64,000 bases of DNA from Brachynemurus nebulosus (GCA_035578155.1 JAPWDM010000005.1:37844108-37908107), one strand, 5' to 3'. Shown: positions 10,776 through 23,844, counted from the first letter of the stretch. The notes: generated by a model not told the origin, from the sequence alone. A program made the numbers and translations.

Positions 10776-11734
10776 TATTTCCCAAATATTTGCCCTATGT
10801 TCAACAAATCTGTTTCCACCCTACATATATTTATATAAAATAGTGAATATTTTTTAATTTTTTTTTGTGAAAAATATTGCACATTTTTAAGTGATTTTTC
10901 TTTTAACGTAAATAAGAAATTTTCTACATTTATGACACAAATGGAAATACGTAAACATGAACGAATTATGTGACGAAAATTTGATGTTTTAGTGCAATTT
11001 TTAATATACAAGTAGGTTTTTCTTTTAAACGTAATATTTATGAAGCTACAATTTGTTTAAAAATATATACACTGTTTATTTTAAATTTAAAAATATTCCA
11101 GAAAATGTTCGAAATATTCATAAAATTGATTATTTTTACAAAGTTTTTGATTGGATCAAAAGTAATTTTCCAAATTTTATATTTGTGACAAATTTTTTTA
11201 TATTTATCAAGGCATTATTTTACTTTTTTAAACTGGAACAAACACCAAAAAGAAAATCAGAAAAAAAGAAAATATATAGAGAGATTTCTAATTATCGCGT
11301 AAACGGATATACCTTACTTCCTAGATTATATTCCGTAAAAATTCACTTTAAGTGTTTCATACACTACCTTTCCCGGTTTTAATTATATTAATTCGTGGAA
11401 TTTGAAAAAAAAAGATGATACTATGTATCACAAATTTTTAACAGAATAGAAGAAAGCATTACGTGAAAATAATATATTTTTATCTTCTCTGGAGATAATT
11501 TAAAAATACGCACAAAAATTGGTGAAATTACACTTGGCGTCTCAGGGACACGTAAAGCGAAACTTTGCTGACGTGGCAGCACACATAAAATTCGAAGCCT
11601 TTTGTACTAATATAAACGATATAAATATTAAGGGTGAAAGAGCCGCACCTTAGATGCCTTGATATCACTTGGTTTGTAACTTAAAATAAGAATCCAAGTC
11701 ACAAATTATTTTCTAGAGTTTCATTGTATTAAGT

Positions 11735-14265
11735 TCATTCAAAGTTTGTATTGAACATATTTAGATCCTCGAACGTGGACGCTGCCCCCTGATCAGACAA
11801 CATTTGCAACATTTCTGTCATATCGTGACTGCCAGGTGGACCAGCCTGTACAGATGCGCCAGTTACTGGCGTTACGGTGTCCGATGCTTGATTTCCTGGT
11901 GCCTGTTGTGGCCATCCCCACATTCCGGCTTGAGCGGCCTGCGTTGCAGGTACCCCAGCTGTCTGATAGGGGGATACACGAGTCCCGCCACTAAGTTGGG
12001 TGTAAGTGGGACCGCCGCCTGGGGAAGACCGTGATGTTGGACTGTTCAGTTGGCTGTACTGATATCCTTCGGTTACAACTGTTTGCCTCCAAGCAGCCTG
12101 CGCTGGAATTGGGCCTGGACTGCCGGTGCTATTTTTAGATATCCTACCGGTGTTCGGTGGAACTTGCGACGGGGACCCGTACGCAATGGGACTTGGTGTT
12201 GGTTCGTAACTGCCGTAGACTGCTTGTTGGTTGCTAGCTGGACGGGATTGTTGTAAACTGTGCGTTGCCGGGGCCGAAATCATGTGCGGCGCATACATGG
12301 GGGCCGTATGCGCTGGTTCACGTCGTGTTTGTAAACTATAGTCTAGACCAAGTCCTGACGGCACTTGGGGTTGATAGCTAATCTGTTCCGAGTTTGAATT
12401 TGGTTCGGTGATAACTGTCGATTCTGGACCACCCGTGTTCTGAAGCGATTTCGCTGTGGTATTTGTACAAATGATATATTCAACGTCGTCTGTGTACGGG
12501 TTTAAGAAAGCAAAAGCTTGCGTTCGTAACCAAATCCACTCTCGATTCTTGGCCCGAAATCGATACATTACAGACATTACTTGCCCCTTTAATTTTAAAA
12601 CTTGTTCAAAACTGTCCTTCATGTGAGTCTGATCCTCGGGATGGAAGAAGTCAAAACAACTTTTACCAAGTAATTCAGGCGGGGAATATCCAAGAAGACC
12701 GATGACTCTCTGATCCACAAAAGTGAAATTTCCTTCCATTGAATGTCTCGAAATGAATTCGTTATTATTGTTTGATCCGGATAAGTCACTCGTGTTTGGT
12801 GATGAAGTCACTTGGAGTCTCCCAATTGCAACCAGACAACAGTGTGTTGGACTGTGCATTTCATCATCACCTTGAACACCTGGAAATTGTATTATATGAT
12901 AGAAAAGGTAAAATGTGAATATTTCCAAAATTAATTTAACACTATGAGGCCCGAGCACTTTCACAGTAAACTTCCCCGGAAGCCGACAATATTTTTAAAC
13001 AAATTTTATGTAAACAAGTACATGATTCCACAGAACACGAAATGATTCAACATGTATGTGTTATGCAGGTTAAAAGATGCGTACATAATTATTATTATTT
13101 TGATAAAATACACATATGCATACAAGCATACAATACACACATTGATACATATGTGGATAAAAATATTATTGTAAATAAAAGATGAAGCCTAGATATTTTG
13201 ATGATAAAACATATTATGTATATTTATACGTACAAAAAAATGAAAAGTGTCCGGTACGTACATATTAACAAATTATTTTTATTAGAATAATATAAAATCT
13301 TTTTTATAAATATTTTTAAGTGTTTTGTTTATTATTCTAAATATTGATCGCGGTCGGCCTCTGTGGATGTTTTGTTTGGTTTCAGATGCCGAAGCCTGTT
13401 AAAAAAAATACTTACCAGGAAACATGTCGGTCGGAGGCCAATTTTTTATGTAGCCAGTGCAATGAACAACAGCGTAATTTTGTCCATCACGTGAGGGTCC
13501 AAGACTATTTCTTTGTTTCAGTCGATTTAGGTGACCGAAGGCCATATTCTCTGGTGGAACATCGCCAACTTTCATTCGACAAATGAAACCACGTCTAGAA
13601 CCCATGCACAGTCGCATCGAACTCTGATGACCGTCCTTTTTAACTGTCCCCGTTTTCAAATCTAATATTCGTCCAGTATTTTGTGGTTCCTGGGTTGACA
13701 ATTGCTCTCGCACCTTTTCCACATCTTCTGGATGAATATTATCATATATACACGAACCATACCAGTCACTTTGATTATAATTTAAAACTGGCGCTACCGA
13801 ATCGGATACATAGATTATTCTACCAGTGTCGCAACTAACTACGAACAAAAATCCATCCGCTGCCTCCAATATTAGATGTTTTAATTCCTGATCGGTCAAA
13901 AATGCTGGTTTATAATGTTCATCAGTGCTACGATTTCCTGTGCCGCGCAATGCTTTCATATGGGCCACCGCCATACGTAATATTGTTAATTTATCAGGTT
14001 TTCTGGCTAATGCACTACATGTTGGCACCATGTCCGACAATTCTGTGATGTAGGCCGTCATTTTATTTCGTCGTCGTCGTTCAATTTCACAATGATTTTC
14101 GCGACTTGCGAAACGTTCTTTGTCTTGGATGTTTTCCTCTTCCATTCTATTGTGTACTGTTCGTGAATATTTGGTGTGATGAATTAGGTCTTCATCTGAC
14201 GCAACACTGGTGCCCCGACGTTTATTTATATTTGTGCCAGAAACTGGGTATGTCACCGTAGACAT
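11735..14265 (-). CDS. tgo: tango / ARNT, bHLH-PAS transcription factor
   Basis: Two coding exons, 13416-14265 and 11735-12879, joined in phase 1 across a 463-bp intron, give 664 residues. The basic region and HLH (about 55-108) contain [15 protein letters not shown] with the His, Glu and Arg that read the E-box half-site. PAS-A spans about 125-275 ([20 protein letters not shown]) and PAS-B about 310-415 ([20 protein letters not shown]). The Gln/Pro/Ser-rich tail ends in [14 protein letters not shown], the conserved insect tango C-terminus. The ARNT-specific [18 protein letters not shown] block separates it from cycle/BMAL. Tango is the common dimer partner of Sim, Trachealess, Spineless and Sima. 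The ATG at 14265 was chosen; an in-frame ATG at 14307 would add 14 residues. The gene lies wholly inside an FLVCR intron on the same strand. Confidence 0.97.
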
Positions 14266-14307
14266 TTGATATTTAAAACAAATACATCCAGCACGTAGAT
14301 TTAACAA

Positions 14308-15326
14308 TAATTTTTTGTTAATTTACTCAAAAAGTTTTATCAAACAGTGTCACATAACCTCAACGATGTTAAATTCGATATTTTTTCGTTTAACTGATAC
14401 ATTTTTGAATTAAATTATGTGAATATAAAATTTAATATTAATTCTTTAACTTTATTACACGAAATAGTTGTCGAAAATGTTTTCAGAATGTACACTTTCA
14501 AACAAGATGTATTTACTACAGCATACTAATTATGCATATTATAAAATATAAAATGATAAAGTACAGTTGAATACAAAAAATCATACAACATAAAACTGCT
14601 ACAATAATGTATGTAAACTCATTTATACATACAATGAAGTGGTGTACAGCAAGCCAAATAAATAATCAACAATAATTTAAACAAAAATAATTTCACAAGT
14701 TTGAACTAAATTGTTATCCGTGTTTATAATATTTTACACATAATTGCTTTTAATTAAATGGATTAAATAAAAATAAACACTTTTTTTCACATTTTATTGG
14801 CTTTTTGGTTTGTAGTTTTATATTATATTTTATTATGCAGTTTTAATTAGCTTAAAAATGCATTTTAATTTAGATTTATAGTACGTGAAATATACTTACC
14901 TGTATTATTATAAATTTTAATGTAATACTAGGTTATTTCTCTGTTAATTTCGCTACACGAATATAATTAAAGTGGTTTTTAATACTTAGAAATCAATCTA
15001 AAGACGTCCATTTTTATTTCATGTTCTATAAAAATGTCATCAATATTGTGATAAAAATATTCTGTTTGGGACGCAATCTTATCTTAATCCAACTCTGAGA
15101 TTTGACTTACATTTATTCAATACCGTGATAATTAATGAACACAAAAATGTGATTAGAAAATGCATTAATTTAAAAATTAATTATCAATTAAAAATAGAAT
15201 AACTGCATGGATTATTTCTTAGAATCTTAGTTAAAAAATTTTAACAATCTTTTTATTTTCCAATGCACATTCTGGATGTTTTGGATACTAACTCAATCAA
15301 CATGAAAAATTTCAACCACCTAAGTT
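14308..15326. other. Upstream region of tango, no gene seen
   Basis: About 1 kb of AT-rich sequence lies directly 5' of tango inside the FLVCR intron. It must contain the tango promoter and 5' UTR, possibly with non-coding exons. No ORF, tandem repeat or element ends were recognised. Confidence 0.5.
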
Positions 15327-15688
15327 CAGGGCCGGACCTAGAGTTATTAGGAGATTGGCAAATTTTCCTGTTGGCGCCCTCCGAGACAAAAAATTTTTCT
15401 CTGGAAAAGGAGGTGATGACCAAAAAAAAGTCGCCTGGACCCTATCAGAAATGGGCACTGTTGACCTTTTTTTTGCTCATCACTTCCTCTTTTGTAGGAA
15501 CAAATTCACCTGAACCCTATCAGAAATGGGCACTGTTGACCTTTTTTTTCGTCATCACTTTCTTTTCCACAAAAAATTTTAAAATATCACTGCGCCAAAA
15601 CAATTTTAAGCATTTTCGCCGTTTTGGCGCCTCTGAAAGCTTGCAGGGGAGGCACATGCCCCCGCTGCCCCCTTTAGATCCGGTTCTG
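15327..15688. mobile_element. hAT-type non-autonomous element (CAGGGCCGG family)
   Basis: The left end CAGGGCCGGACCTAGAG and right end CTTTAGATCCGGTTCTG are inverted. Exact 8-bp duplications CCTAAGTT lie at 15319-15326 and 15689-15696. A segment of about 78 bp including CCCTATCAGAAATGGGCACT is tandemly duplicated inside. The ORFs that span it are not protein-like. Confidence 0.88.
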
Positions 15689-15696
15689 CCTAAGTT

Positions 15697-17089
15697 TATT
15701 CTGGAGGAGTGTAAGCATATCAGACCCTCCGAAAAACATGAAAAAATCACTTTTCCTCTCTGTCTATCCCCCAAAACGCTCTAAGAATCTGAATTTTGGA
15801 TATGTTGTAGAGTAGACAATTGGTCTGGACATATCCAACTGGTTTTGAAAACTTTCAGCGTTTTAGCTCCCTTCATCACAGTCTGAAAATTTAGACAGAT
15901 TCCAATTTCGACTTCCACTTCTATGGTATTATTGTACCTGTAAAATAACCCCAACCCCAAATTTCAACACACTCCATCCAAATAATTGTTTCTCCGCTGA
16001 ATGGTCCTATATCTGTTGTTATTTTCTATTGATATTTCAAGAATACGAAGAATACTCTTCAGTTTCACTATGTACGATGATTGAGTATGTACCATGAGTA
16101 CTCTTTAATTGTTTAAATGCAATGTTTTAGTGAAAGTAAACTATACAACGGTAATTTATTGCAAATAATTAACATGAATAATGAGCTAAGAGCTATGAAA
16201 AAATACCTAAAATAATAGTTGAGAATATTTTTTTGAGATCATTTTTCTCTTCATTTTTTGGTATGGTCGACTTTATTATTATCAGATAAACTTAGTGAGT
16301 GGTACGTGTTCTACAAACGAGAAAACCTACAGTTTACATCTGATTAGACATTTTATTATGAAAACTTGAAAAAATACATGTAAATATTATATATTTTATG
16401 TATAAATGTTTTAAAATAGATTTTTTTATCACTTTCTGTACATTTGCTTTTTTGATTTTCTTTTACTCTATTAAAATTATTATTACAATCAGTTTTACCG
16501 AGAATGGCATAAAATCAAAAAAAATAGGGTTTTCCCCTGTTCCCTCTTAAAAACGACGTTCGCATAGGTAATGATTTATATGTCATTGGAGTTGTTTCTT
16601 TTTTTCTTTTGCTTTTTTTAGTAATCGCATTTTATATTATAATTATTATTGCCAAATTTTTTTAACAGGATTTATGGGCGTAATTATATGTTATTAGTTA
16701 AATAATTATACGTTTTAAAACAAAACCACAAAATTTTCGCATTATGATCATTCAAGCAAGAAATTTGTATGATTTAATTTGTAAATATTAATTGATTTAT
16801 TAAAAAAATTGCGTAATTTTGACGGCATTTAAAACTGAAATCGACTAACTAAAAATTTAACAATATTTGTATGGAAAATTTTTTGTACTCAGACCGATCA
16901 TTAATAGTTTATTATTCCGATTGTATTGATTTTTGTATATCAATCATAATAGATTGCAGTATTTTTTGACATCATTGCAAGATGGTAGCACTCGGTATAG
17001 TTAGTAGCGTTAGTGGTGTTTGTTTTCCAATTGTTGTAATTTAAAATACCCCTGTCGCAGCATCTGCATAACATAGCGAATTTCCAAAT
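15697..17089. other. FLVCR intron sequence, nothing recognised
   Basis: This is about 1.4 kb of AT-rich intron sequence upstream of tango. No ORF of note, element ends or tandem structure was recognised. Confidence 0.5.
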
Positions 17090-17389
17090 CTTGGGCACTG
17101 GCGGATCTCATCTAAGACCTGTACCTATTTAAAATAGTTTAGCTTTCTAAGAGTAAAAGAATTTTTAAAATCGGTTGGGTAATTAGTTTTGGTATTTTTG
17201 GGGACCCAAGAACCCGAACGAATTTTGTGCAGCATAGTTGTATCCATCTAAAATAATTTAGTTCTCTAGCAGTGAGAAATTTTTTAGCATCGGTTCGATA
17301 GCTTATTACTGGCGTTTTCAGATCTGCAAGATCCCGGTGGACCTCATTAAAAAATCAGCTCGACCGTATATTCTAGGCGGACTTTATGT

Positions 17390-17484
<95 letters not shown>

Positions 17485-19015
17485 AACCCGTTGTGTAGCA
17501 TTCTACGCCGCATTTGCATCCGCAGGACAGTTGTGGATCTCAGATAACACAACCTGTACCTATCTAAAATATTTTACCTTGGTAATAGTAAAAAGGTTTC
17601 AAAATCGGTCAGTTATTTTATTTTTGACACTTTTAGGTCCTACTGACACTTCAGACCTTACATAACGTAATCTATATGTATCTAAAATAGCTTAGCTCCC
17701 CAACAGTGAAAAAATTTTCAAAATCGGTCGGCTAGTTTATTTTTGACGCTTTTGGATCCGATGGACCCTGGCAGACTTTACATAACGTAATCTATATTTA
17801 TCTAAAATAGTTTAGCTCTGTAAGAGTGAAAAAATTTTCAAAATCGGTCGGTTAGTTTATTTTTACCACTTCTGGGTCCCATGGACCCTGGCGGACCCTA
17901 AATAACGTAATGTATGTCTATCTAAAATAGTTAGTTCCCCAACAGTGAAAAAATTTTCAAAATCGGTCGGTTAGTTTATTTTTGACACTTTTGGACCCAT
18001 GGACCCTGGCAGACCTTACATAACGTAATCTATATTTATCTAAAATAGTTTAGCTCTGTAACAGTGAAAAAATTTTCAAAATCGGTCGGTTAGTTTATTT
18101 TTGACACTTTTGGATCCCATGGATCCTGGCAGACCTTACATAACGTAATCTATATTTATCTAAAATAATTTAGCTCTGTAACAGTGAAAAAATTTTCAAA
18201 ATCGGTCAGTTAGTTTATTTTTGACACTTTTGGGTTCTATGGACCTTGGTGGACCTTACATAACGTAATTTATATTTATCTAAAATAGTTTAGCTCTGTA
18301 ACAGTGAAAAAATTTTCAAAATCGGTCAGTTAGTTTATTTTTGACACTTCTGGATCCTATGGACTCTGGCAGACCTTACATAACGGAATCTATATTTATC
18401 TAAAACAGTTTAGCTCTGTAACAGTGAAAAAATTTTCAAAATCGATCAGGCAGTTTATTTTTGACACTTTTGGGTCCTATGGACCGAGGCGGAACTTACA
18501 TAACGTAATCGATATTTATCTAAAATAGTTTAGCTCTGTAATAGTGAAAAAATTTTCAAAATCGGTCAGTTAGTTTATTTTTGACACTTTTGGGTCCTGT
18601 GGACCCTGGCGGACCTTACATAATGTATTCTAAATCTATCTAAAATAGTTTAGCTCTGTAACAGTGAAGAAATTTTTAAAATTGGTCGTTTAGTTTATTT
18701 TTTACAATTATGGGATCAGTAAATCCTGGCGAAACTCATACAAGTCTAGTACTCTAACAGTAAGAAAAGGGTTCTAAGGATCTCATATAACTTATGGCAG
18801 TCCGTAAGCTTCTTGCGGACATCATTTAATTAATTAATTCAAATACTTTAACTTTCTAACTGTGAAAAAATTTTTAAAATCGATTGGTTAATTAATTTCT
18901 GGCCTTTTTAGGTCCCGAAAACCTTGACCTCACATAAAATACCTTAAATCCATTTGAAATGGTTTAATTTTTTAACATTATTAATTATTAGTGGAAAAAT
19001 TTTCAAAATCGATTC
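17090..19015. repeat. Satellite array with ~120-bp monomer
   Basis: The phrase AACAGTGAAAAAATTTTCAA recurs at 17701, 17821, 17940, 18060, 18180, 18300, 18420, 18540 and 18660, a period of 120 (once 119). Each monomer also holds CTTACATAACGTAATCTATA, TTATCTAAAATAGTTTAGCT and CGGTCGGTTAGTTTATTTTT. Monomers in the centre are nearly identical. Those at both edges (17090-17390 and 18720-19015) are degenerate and a TA microsatellite interrupts the left edge. The array lies in the FLVCR intron, 3.4 kb upstream of tango. No coding potential is present. Confidence 0.92.
17393..17480. repeat. (TA)n microsatellite
   Basis: An uninterrupted AT dinucleotide run of about 88 bp lies within the degenerate left flank of the 120-bp satellite. 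Confidence 0.95.
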
Positions 19016-19495
19016 AAAATATTGTTCCGTACATACATATGTACATTGTACACATTTTGTTTTGTTTCATATATAATAATAATATATCATAACATAATCT
19101 TCAATTTCTTGTTTACTTAAAAATTCAATAAAAAAAAAAAAAAATTCTTCATTACATTAGCTTAGAAAATCTGTTTAATTTACATTTTTTAACATGGGAT
19201 AGAACCATGCTAATTATAATGCAATAAATGAGAAACAAAACTCTATACATGTATGTGTGTTATATCACATATATGTGAATAGTTTTCACTTGTTCTCACA
19301 AAATTCTTTAATAAAAAAGTGAAATATTTTTATACTTAATAAAGAACTGAGATATAAATATAAATTACTTATTAGACTAACAAAGAAAGAATAAAAGTGA
19401 AAATTTACATTTTCTCGAAAAATACTTAAAATAGAAAGAAAATTATAAGAATATTTTCTTCATAATTTTTTTTTTCCTTTTCAACGATGTAAAAA

Positions 19496-19663
19496 TTGAA
19501 CTGCCTTATGATAGGATCGAATGATAAAAAATGGCCAGAAAACCTACTTCTGGGCATCCGACGTGTCTGGCTAACGAACTTAGCCAAGCCAATTCAGAAT
19601 CCAGTCCGCACACAAAATTTCATAAGCGTTAGACGTTTCGTTCGAGAGTTATCGTGGGAACAC

Positions 19664-19738
<75 letters not shown>
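19496..19738. repeat. Dispersed repeat tail ending in (TA)n
   Basis: The segment GGGCATCCGACGTGTCTGGC through CGTTTCGTTCGAGAGTTATC resembles 55100-55220, where the same two motifs occur in the same order. Here it runs into about 70 bp of TA repeats (19668-19738). It looks like the 3' tail of an old interspersed element. The ORF spanning it is not protein-like. Confidence 0.55.
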
Positions 19739-19741
<3 letters not shown>

Positions 19742-19955
19742 TTTAGTGAATATCATTTTCGTATTGTAGGGACCTCAAAACAGATTTCTGCCATAGCCCC
19801 GGACTCAGATTGCGTCATGACACCTACTGTAATAGCTGAATTTCGAGTTTTCGAAATTCGCTAAAATGAGCAGTCAGGTACGCAAAAATTCAAATAAATG
19901 AAATAATTCTTTAATTAAAAAAAAAATAAATAAAATTAAAAAAAATTATACTTAC

Positions 19956-22100
19956 ATATTAAAATAACAACAAAGAGAATCAATGTAAATACTGCGTATC
20001 CATAATACAGTATTCTTAAATCGGCGGCAATCAAATTCAAATCATCATGATTTTGCACAAGTAAAACGGGTAGAATGAAACCAATCGCGATACCTAACTG
20101 TAAAGTAAGACAGAAATTCTTTTTATTAAATTACTAGAAAAGTTTTTGAATATTTTTGGAATGCTACAACAATTAAATTAGTTTAATATACCCATAGAAT
20201 AAAACATAATTTTAAGGTATGCTATTCAAGTTGTTCGTGATGATTCATAATTTTAGGGCATGCTTTTCTTTACAGATGGCAATATCAGACAGATAACGTT
20301 TCATACATACTTATATTTATAAATAAATAAGGAGATTTTACATGACATTAATTTTGGTGCATTTTAATAAAAATTGTGATTAAATTGCGGTGCTTATTAA
20401 TTTGATAAGAGTAGAATAAAGCTGTGCTTTCAAAATAAATTAGAAAATAGTGCAAACGTCCATTATATCAACACAAACGAACATTGTAGATTTTATTTGC
20501 TTCGTTATATTCTTACCTAGTTTAATCTAAGAGAATAATTTGCTTTTTTGGGGTGTACTGTAAATAAAATAGATGATTTATCGAAAATATATGAATTTTG
20601 AAATAACTGTAAAGATAATTAACATTACTTTTGATCCTCAAAAATTTTAAGGTTATTGCTAGTTAAAAACGACTATTTTCGGAAATTTTATTATTTTTAC
20701 TATTCTTTAAAGTATGTACCTATCACTTCCGAGCTTGTATAAAATCCTAAAAGGCAATTTATTGAGAAATCAATAAGAGTAATTTGAATATCATTTGAGG
20801 TTATGTCATTATTGACCTTACATACGTTTTGTAAAATGGAAAACTAGGTAATTTTAATTTGTAAAATAATTCCCTACTTGCAATTAAAATGTACATTTGC
20901 AAGGTTAAACAAAATATATAAACAAATGAATTTATTATAAACAATATTCTGTTACATGTTTTTATTTATGCAAATTTAAGTATAAATATTTTATAAAAAA
21001 TATTTTGATTGTACAGTTAAATAAAAACATTATCAATTTCATTCAAATTTAACCTTGCTACATCATATGACCTCACCATCCAAGTGAAATGGTTTTGATT
21101 GTTGAATTACGGTAAATATGGAGTATGTTTATCATTTTATATAATATTTAAATGCAGTAAGTCTAATTATAATGTCTAGTAGGGCTATTATATATTCAGG
21201 AAATCCTTATTTAGATAATCACAATATCGTACATCATGCCTTCAAAGTAGATAACACATTTTAGTGATAAATTGCTTAACGATCAATAGAATCAATTGGT
21301 CGCCGCTATATGAATGGACCCTTCACATTCGCACAACGTATCGTATCAAATATACTTATTACATAATGTACTATTAATTTGTTTTAATTCTTAGAAAAAA
21401 TTACCCTTGTGATGCATTGTGAAACACATTTTTTCAATTTCGTAATTTGATCCTAACGTTAGGATTTGTAATTTTAAAACCACTTACTTGGTTCCCAAAC
21501 ACTCCAATACTGCATGCTGTACTGACTTCATTTGGTCCAAACCACACAGCAGCCAATCTTGATGGAATGCTTAAAATAAATATTTGACTGATGGCCACAA
21601 TCGTTTGACCACTAAATGATAACCAAAATAGATCCGGTTGGATTGCAAAAGCTTTGATACAAGATCCTAAACATGTTCCAAATGATCCGGCAATTGTTGT
21701 AAATCGAAGACCCTGAAAGTATGCAATATTGAGATTGGTTGCCATCGTTTAAGCGTGTAGGTTTCCTCACCTTTTTATCCAAAATATAACTGGCTGGAAA
21801 AATTAGCGGAATGTATGTGATCATATAAATCATTGAGGTCCAATCGATTGTGTAACTCGAAACATTATAGAATTTCGATACAATGTTATTGATGATTGAA
21901 TATTGTATCCATTGAGAGGCATTCGATGCAGAATATATAACGAAAATTGCTAACATTAACCATCGTTTTTTGTATACCCGGTATTGACGTTGTTGACTTT
22001 CAACCGATGGTGAGGATTCTTCAGTGGGTAATTTTATTGTAAACACTTCACCATTATTATCATCAGATTCTTTAACTTCTTTAATATCTTTACTCTCCAT
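19956..22100 (-). CDS. FLVCR: FLVCR-type MFS transporter, N-terminal half (exons 1-3)
   Basis: Exons 21771-22100, 21488-21712 and 19956-20097 (phases 0, 0 and 1) encode an acidic cytoplasmic N-terminus and then the family core. Recognisable blocks are YRVYKKRWLMLAIFVIYSAS, NASQWIQYSIINNIV, YTIDWTSMIYMITYIPL, PDLFWLSFSGQTIVAISQIF, SRLAAVWFGPNEVSTACSIG and VFGNQLGIAIGFILP. The RLA(S/A)VWFGP motif and the GVFGNQLG block are diagnostic of FLVCR. The third exon ends in a membrane helix at a GTAAGT donor in phase 1. This is compatible with the acceptor at 8103, where [16 protein letters not shown] corresponds to the loop after helix 6 in vertebrates. The whole protein is then about 458 residues with 12 predicted helices, slightly shorter than human FLVCR2. 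The start is the first ATG, MESKDIKEVKES. Confidence 0.92.
20098..21487. other. FLVCR intron 2, nothing recognised
   Basis: This is 1.39 kb of AT-rich intron between exons 2 and 3. I saw no repeats with recognisable ends and no ORF of interest. Confidence 0.5.
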
Positions 22101-23463
22101 TTTGTTAATACAGTTTATTTAAATACGTTTATTTTCATAAATTTTAAAAAGTTATTATACTATTTATGACTTTTATGCGTAAATTATTTTATATAATTTT
22201 ATTATTATTTAAATAAAATTGATTAATAATTAATTACATAAATTTATTTCCAATTATTATTTTAGTTTGGATTCGTCTATTTAGTGGGTGTATATGTTTA
22301 CATATTTAGAAATAACTGTAATTTAGAAAATAAAAATATTAGTTGCAGAAATTATCATTAAGGGAAATGTTGGAAAATGAATAAACTTTTCTTTTCTTTT
22401 TCGTTTTGTAAATTATGTAAATTATTTCTAGAAATATTTCTTTTTTATAAAAAAATTTTTTCTTACTTTTAAAATTGTTAAAAAATGTTGTTATTGTTAT
22501 AATGTAGATGTATGTTCTTGAAAATGGCGCCAACTGTGCCGAAATATATTGAACAACAAAATAAATTTCCCTTATGGAATTTGTTGGAAAATTTTAATTT
22601 AATTTTTACACAAATCCTGTAATCTTCATCACTTTGGGTAGCGGTCAAAACGAAAAAGAAAATTATTCTTCAACCCAAAAAAGAAAAATCATGAATAAAC
22701 TTTTCGTTTCTCGCAATCGCATGTTTTTTTTATGTTACCTAATTTTGATATCATACATTAATATAAATATCTTTCTTTAAGGAAGATATATGTACATAGG
22801 AAATCAAATTATTATGTAATTGATTCTCATAGTAACATTATCGGATATATTTATTCACTTTTATGATAAATCGTAAAAAATGCACTTAAAGGTCTTGTAT
22901 TTTATCCGTAAATATGCCTGGTGAATTTTTTATGTATAGAGATCGACGGACGTCGCAATTCATTCTGAAAATATGATTTTTTATTTACCTACCATTTTAA
23001 AATTATTAAAAAAAATTACAAGAGTATAATGTGAATATTGCACCTTTATAAATCAACTTTGGATTTGATTGTTTAAAAACTATTGAATGACGTCATAAAA
23101 AATATATTTGAGGAATCCGGATGTAAAACTTGTTATGGAACAAAAGTTAAAATTAAGAAAACTACATAATTCGAACGATTTTGTATCCGTATTATGTGAA
23201 TGAAATAGCTTTTTGAAAATTATTTATTTGTCTGATTCCTAAATTATTCTTAGATAAAAAATAAACGTCTGCCCAAATTAATATACTGTGGGAACCTCTC
23301 ATGTAATGAAATTAATGTTAAAATTTCCATAATTCTTGGAAGTCTTTTATTTTTAGTTTTAAAAAAAAATATGATAACTTGATTTGGAAAAAGATGCTCT
23401 ATAATTCTGTTACTTTAGTTCAGACTTACAAGTAAAAATCCTGAGTACTAGTTTTCGTATGAA
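22101..23463. other. FLVCR upstream region, no gene seen
   Basis: This AT-rich sequence 5' of FLVCR presumably holds its promoter and 5' UTR. No convincing ORF or element boundary was found. Confidence 0.45.
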
Positions 23464-23465
23464 TA

Positions 23466-23842
23466 CAGTCGACTCTCGTTAATTCAAACCTGCGATAATT
23501 CGAAGCTCTGTAATTCAAAGGTATCACGAGTTCCCTACAAAATCTCTTTATATTTCGAACTAAAACAATACATTTTTATACACTTGGTAATTCGAACGAA
23601 AAAGTCATTGCTACGTAACAAAAGGACGCGTTAATTCGAACTCATCGGCGTCAAACACTCGACAATTCAAAGTTGCAGAGAGAAAGAGACAGAAAGATTG
23701 TAAGTATATTTTGAGACAAGTTCAAGTTCATTCATCGCAAATGCTTAAAAAATTAAAATTGTTAACTGTGATAATTCAAACCTCTCTATAATTCGTAATA
23801 TTTTAAGATTCCCTCGAGTTTCGAATTAACGAGAGTCGACTG
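23466..23842. mobile_element. pogo/Tigger-like Tc1/mariner MITE
   Basis: CAGTCGACTCTCGTTAATTC at the left and GAATTAACGAGAGTCGACTG at the right are near-perfect inverted ends, with TA on both outer sides (23464-23465 and 23843-23844). Subterminal AATTCGAA-type repeats recur through the 377 bp. CAGT ends and a TA target fit the pogo branch of Tc1/mariner. No transposase is left. Confidence 0.88.
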
Positions 23843-23844
23843 TA

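Noticed and set aside
12050..12256. Plus-strand ORFs across 11804-12256 and 13344-13586
   Set aside because: They are antisense shadows of the tango exons, whose bHLH-PAS protein accounts fully for the coding signal.
15263..15784. 173-codon ORF over the 15.3-kb repeat
   Set aside because: It runs through both ends of a hAT element bounded by CCTAAGTT duplications. The repeated PEPYQKWALLTFF phrase comes from a tandem duplication inside the element.
17393..18720. CRISPR array interpretation of the 120-bp repeats
   Set aside because: The monomers are contiguous without unique spacers and the genome is eukaryotic, so this is a satellite.
19496..19864. 122-codon ORF with a Tyr-Ile run
   Set aside because: The run is a translated TA microsatellite and the start is a dispersed repeat also seen at 55.1 kb.
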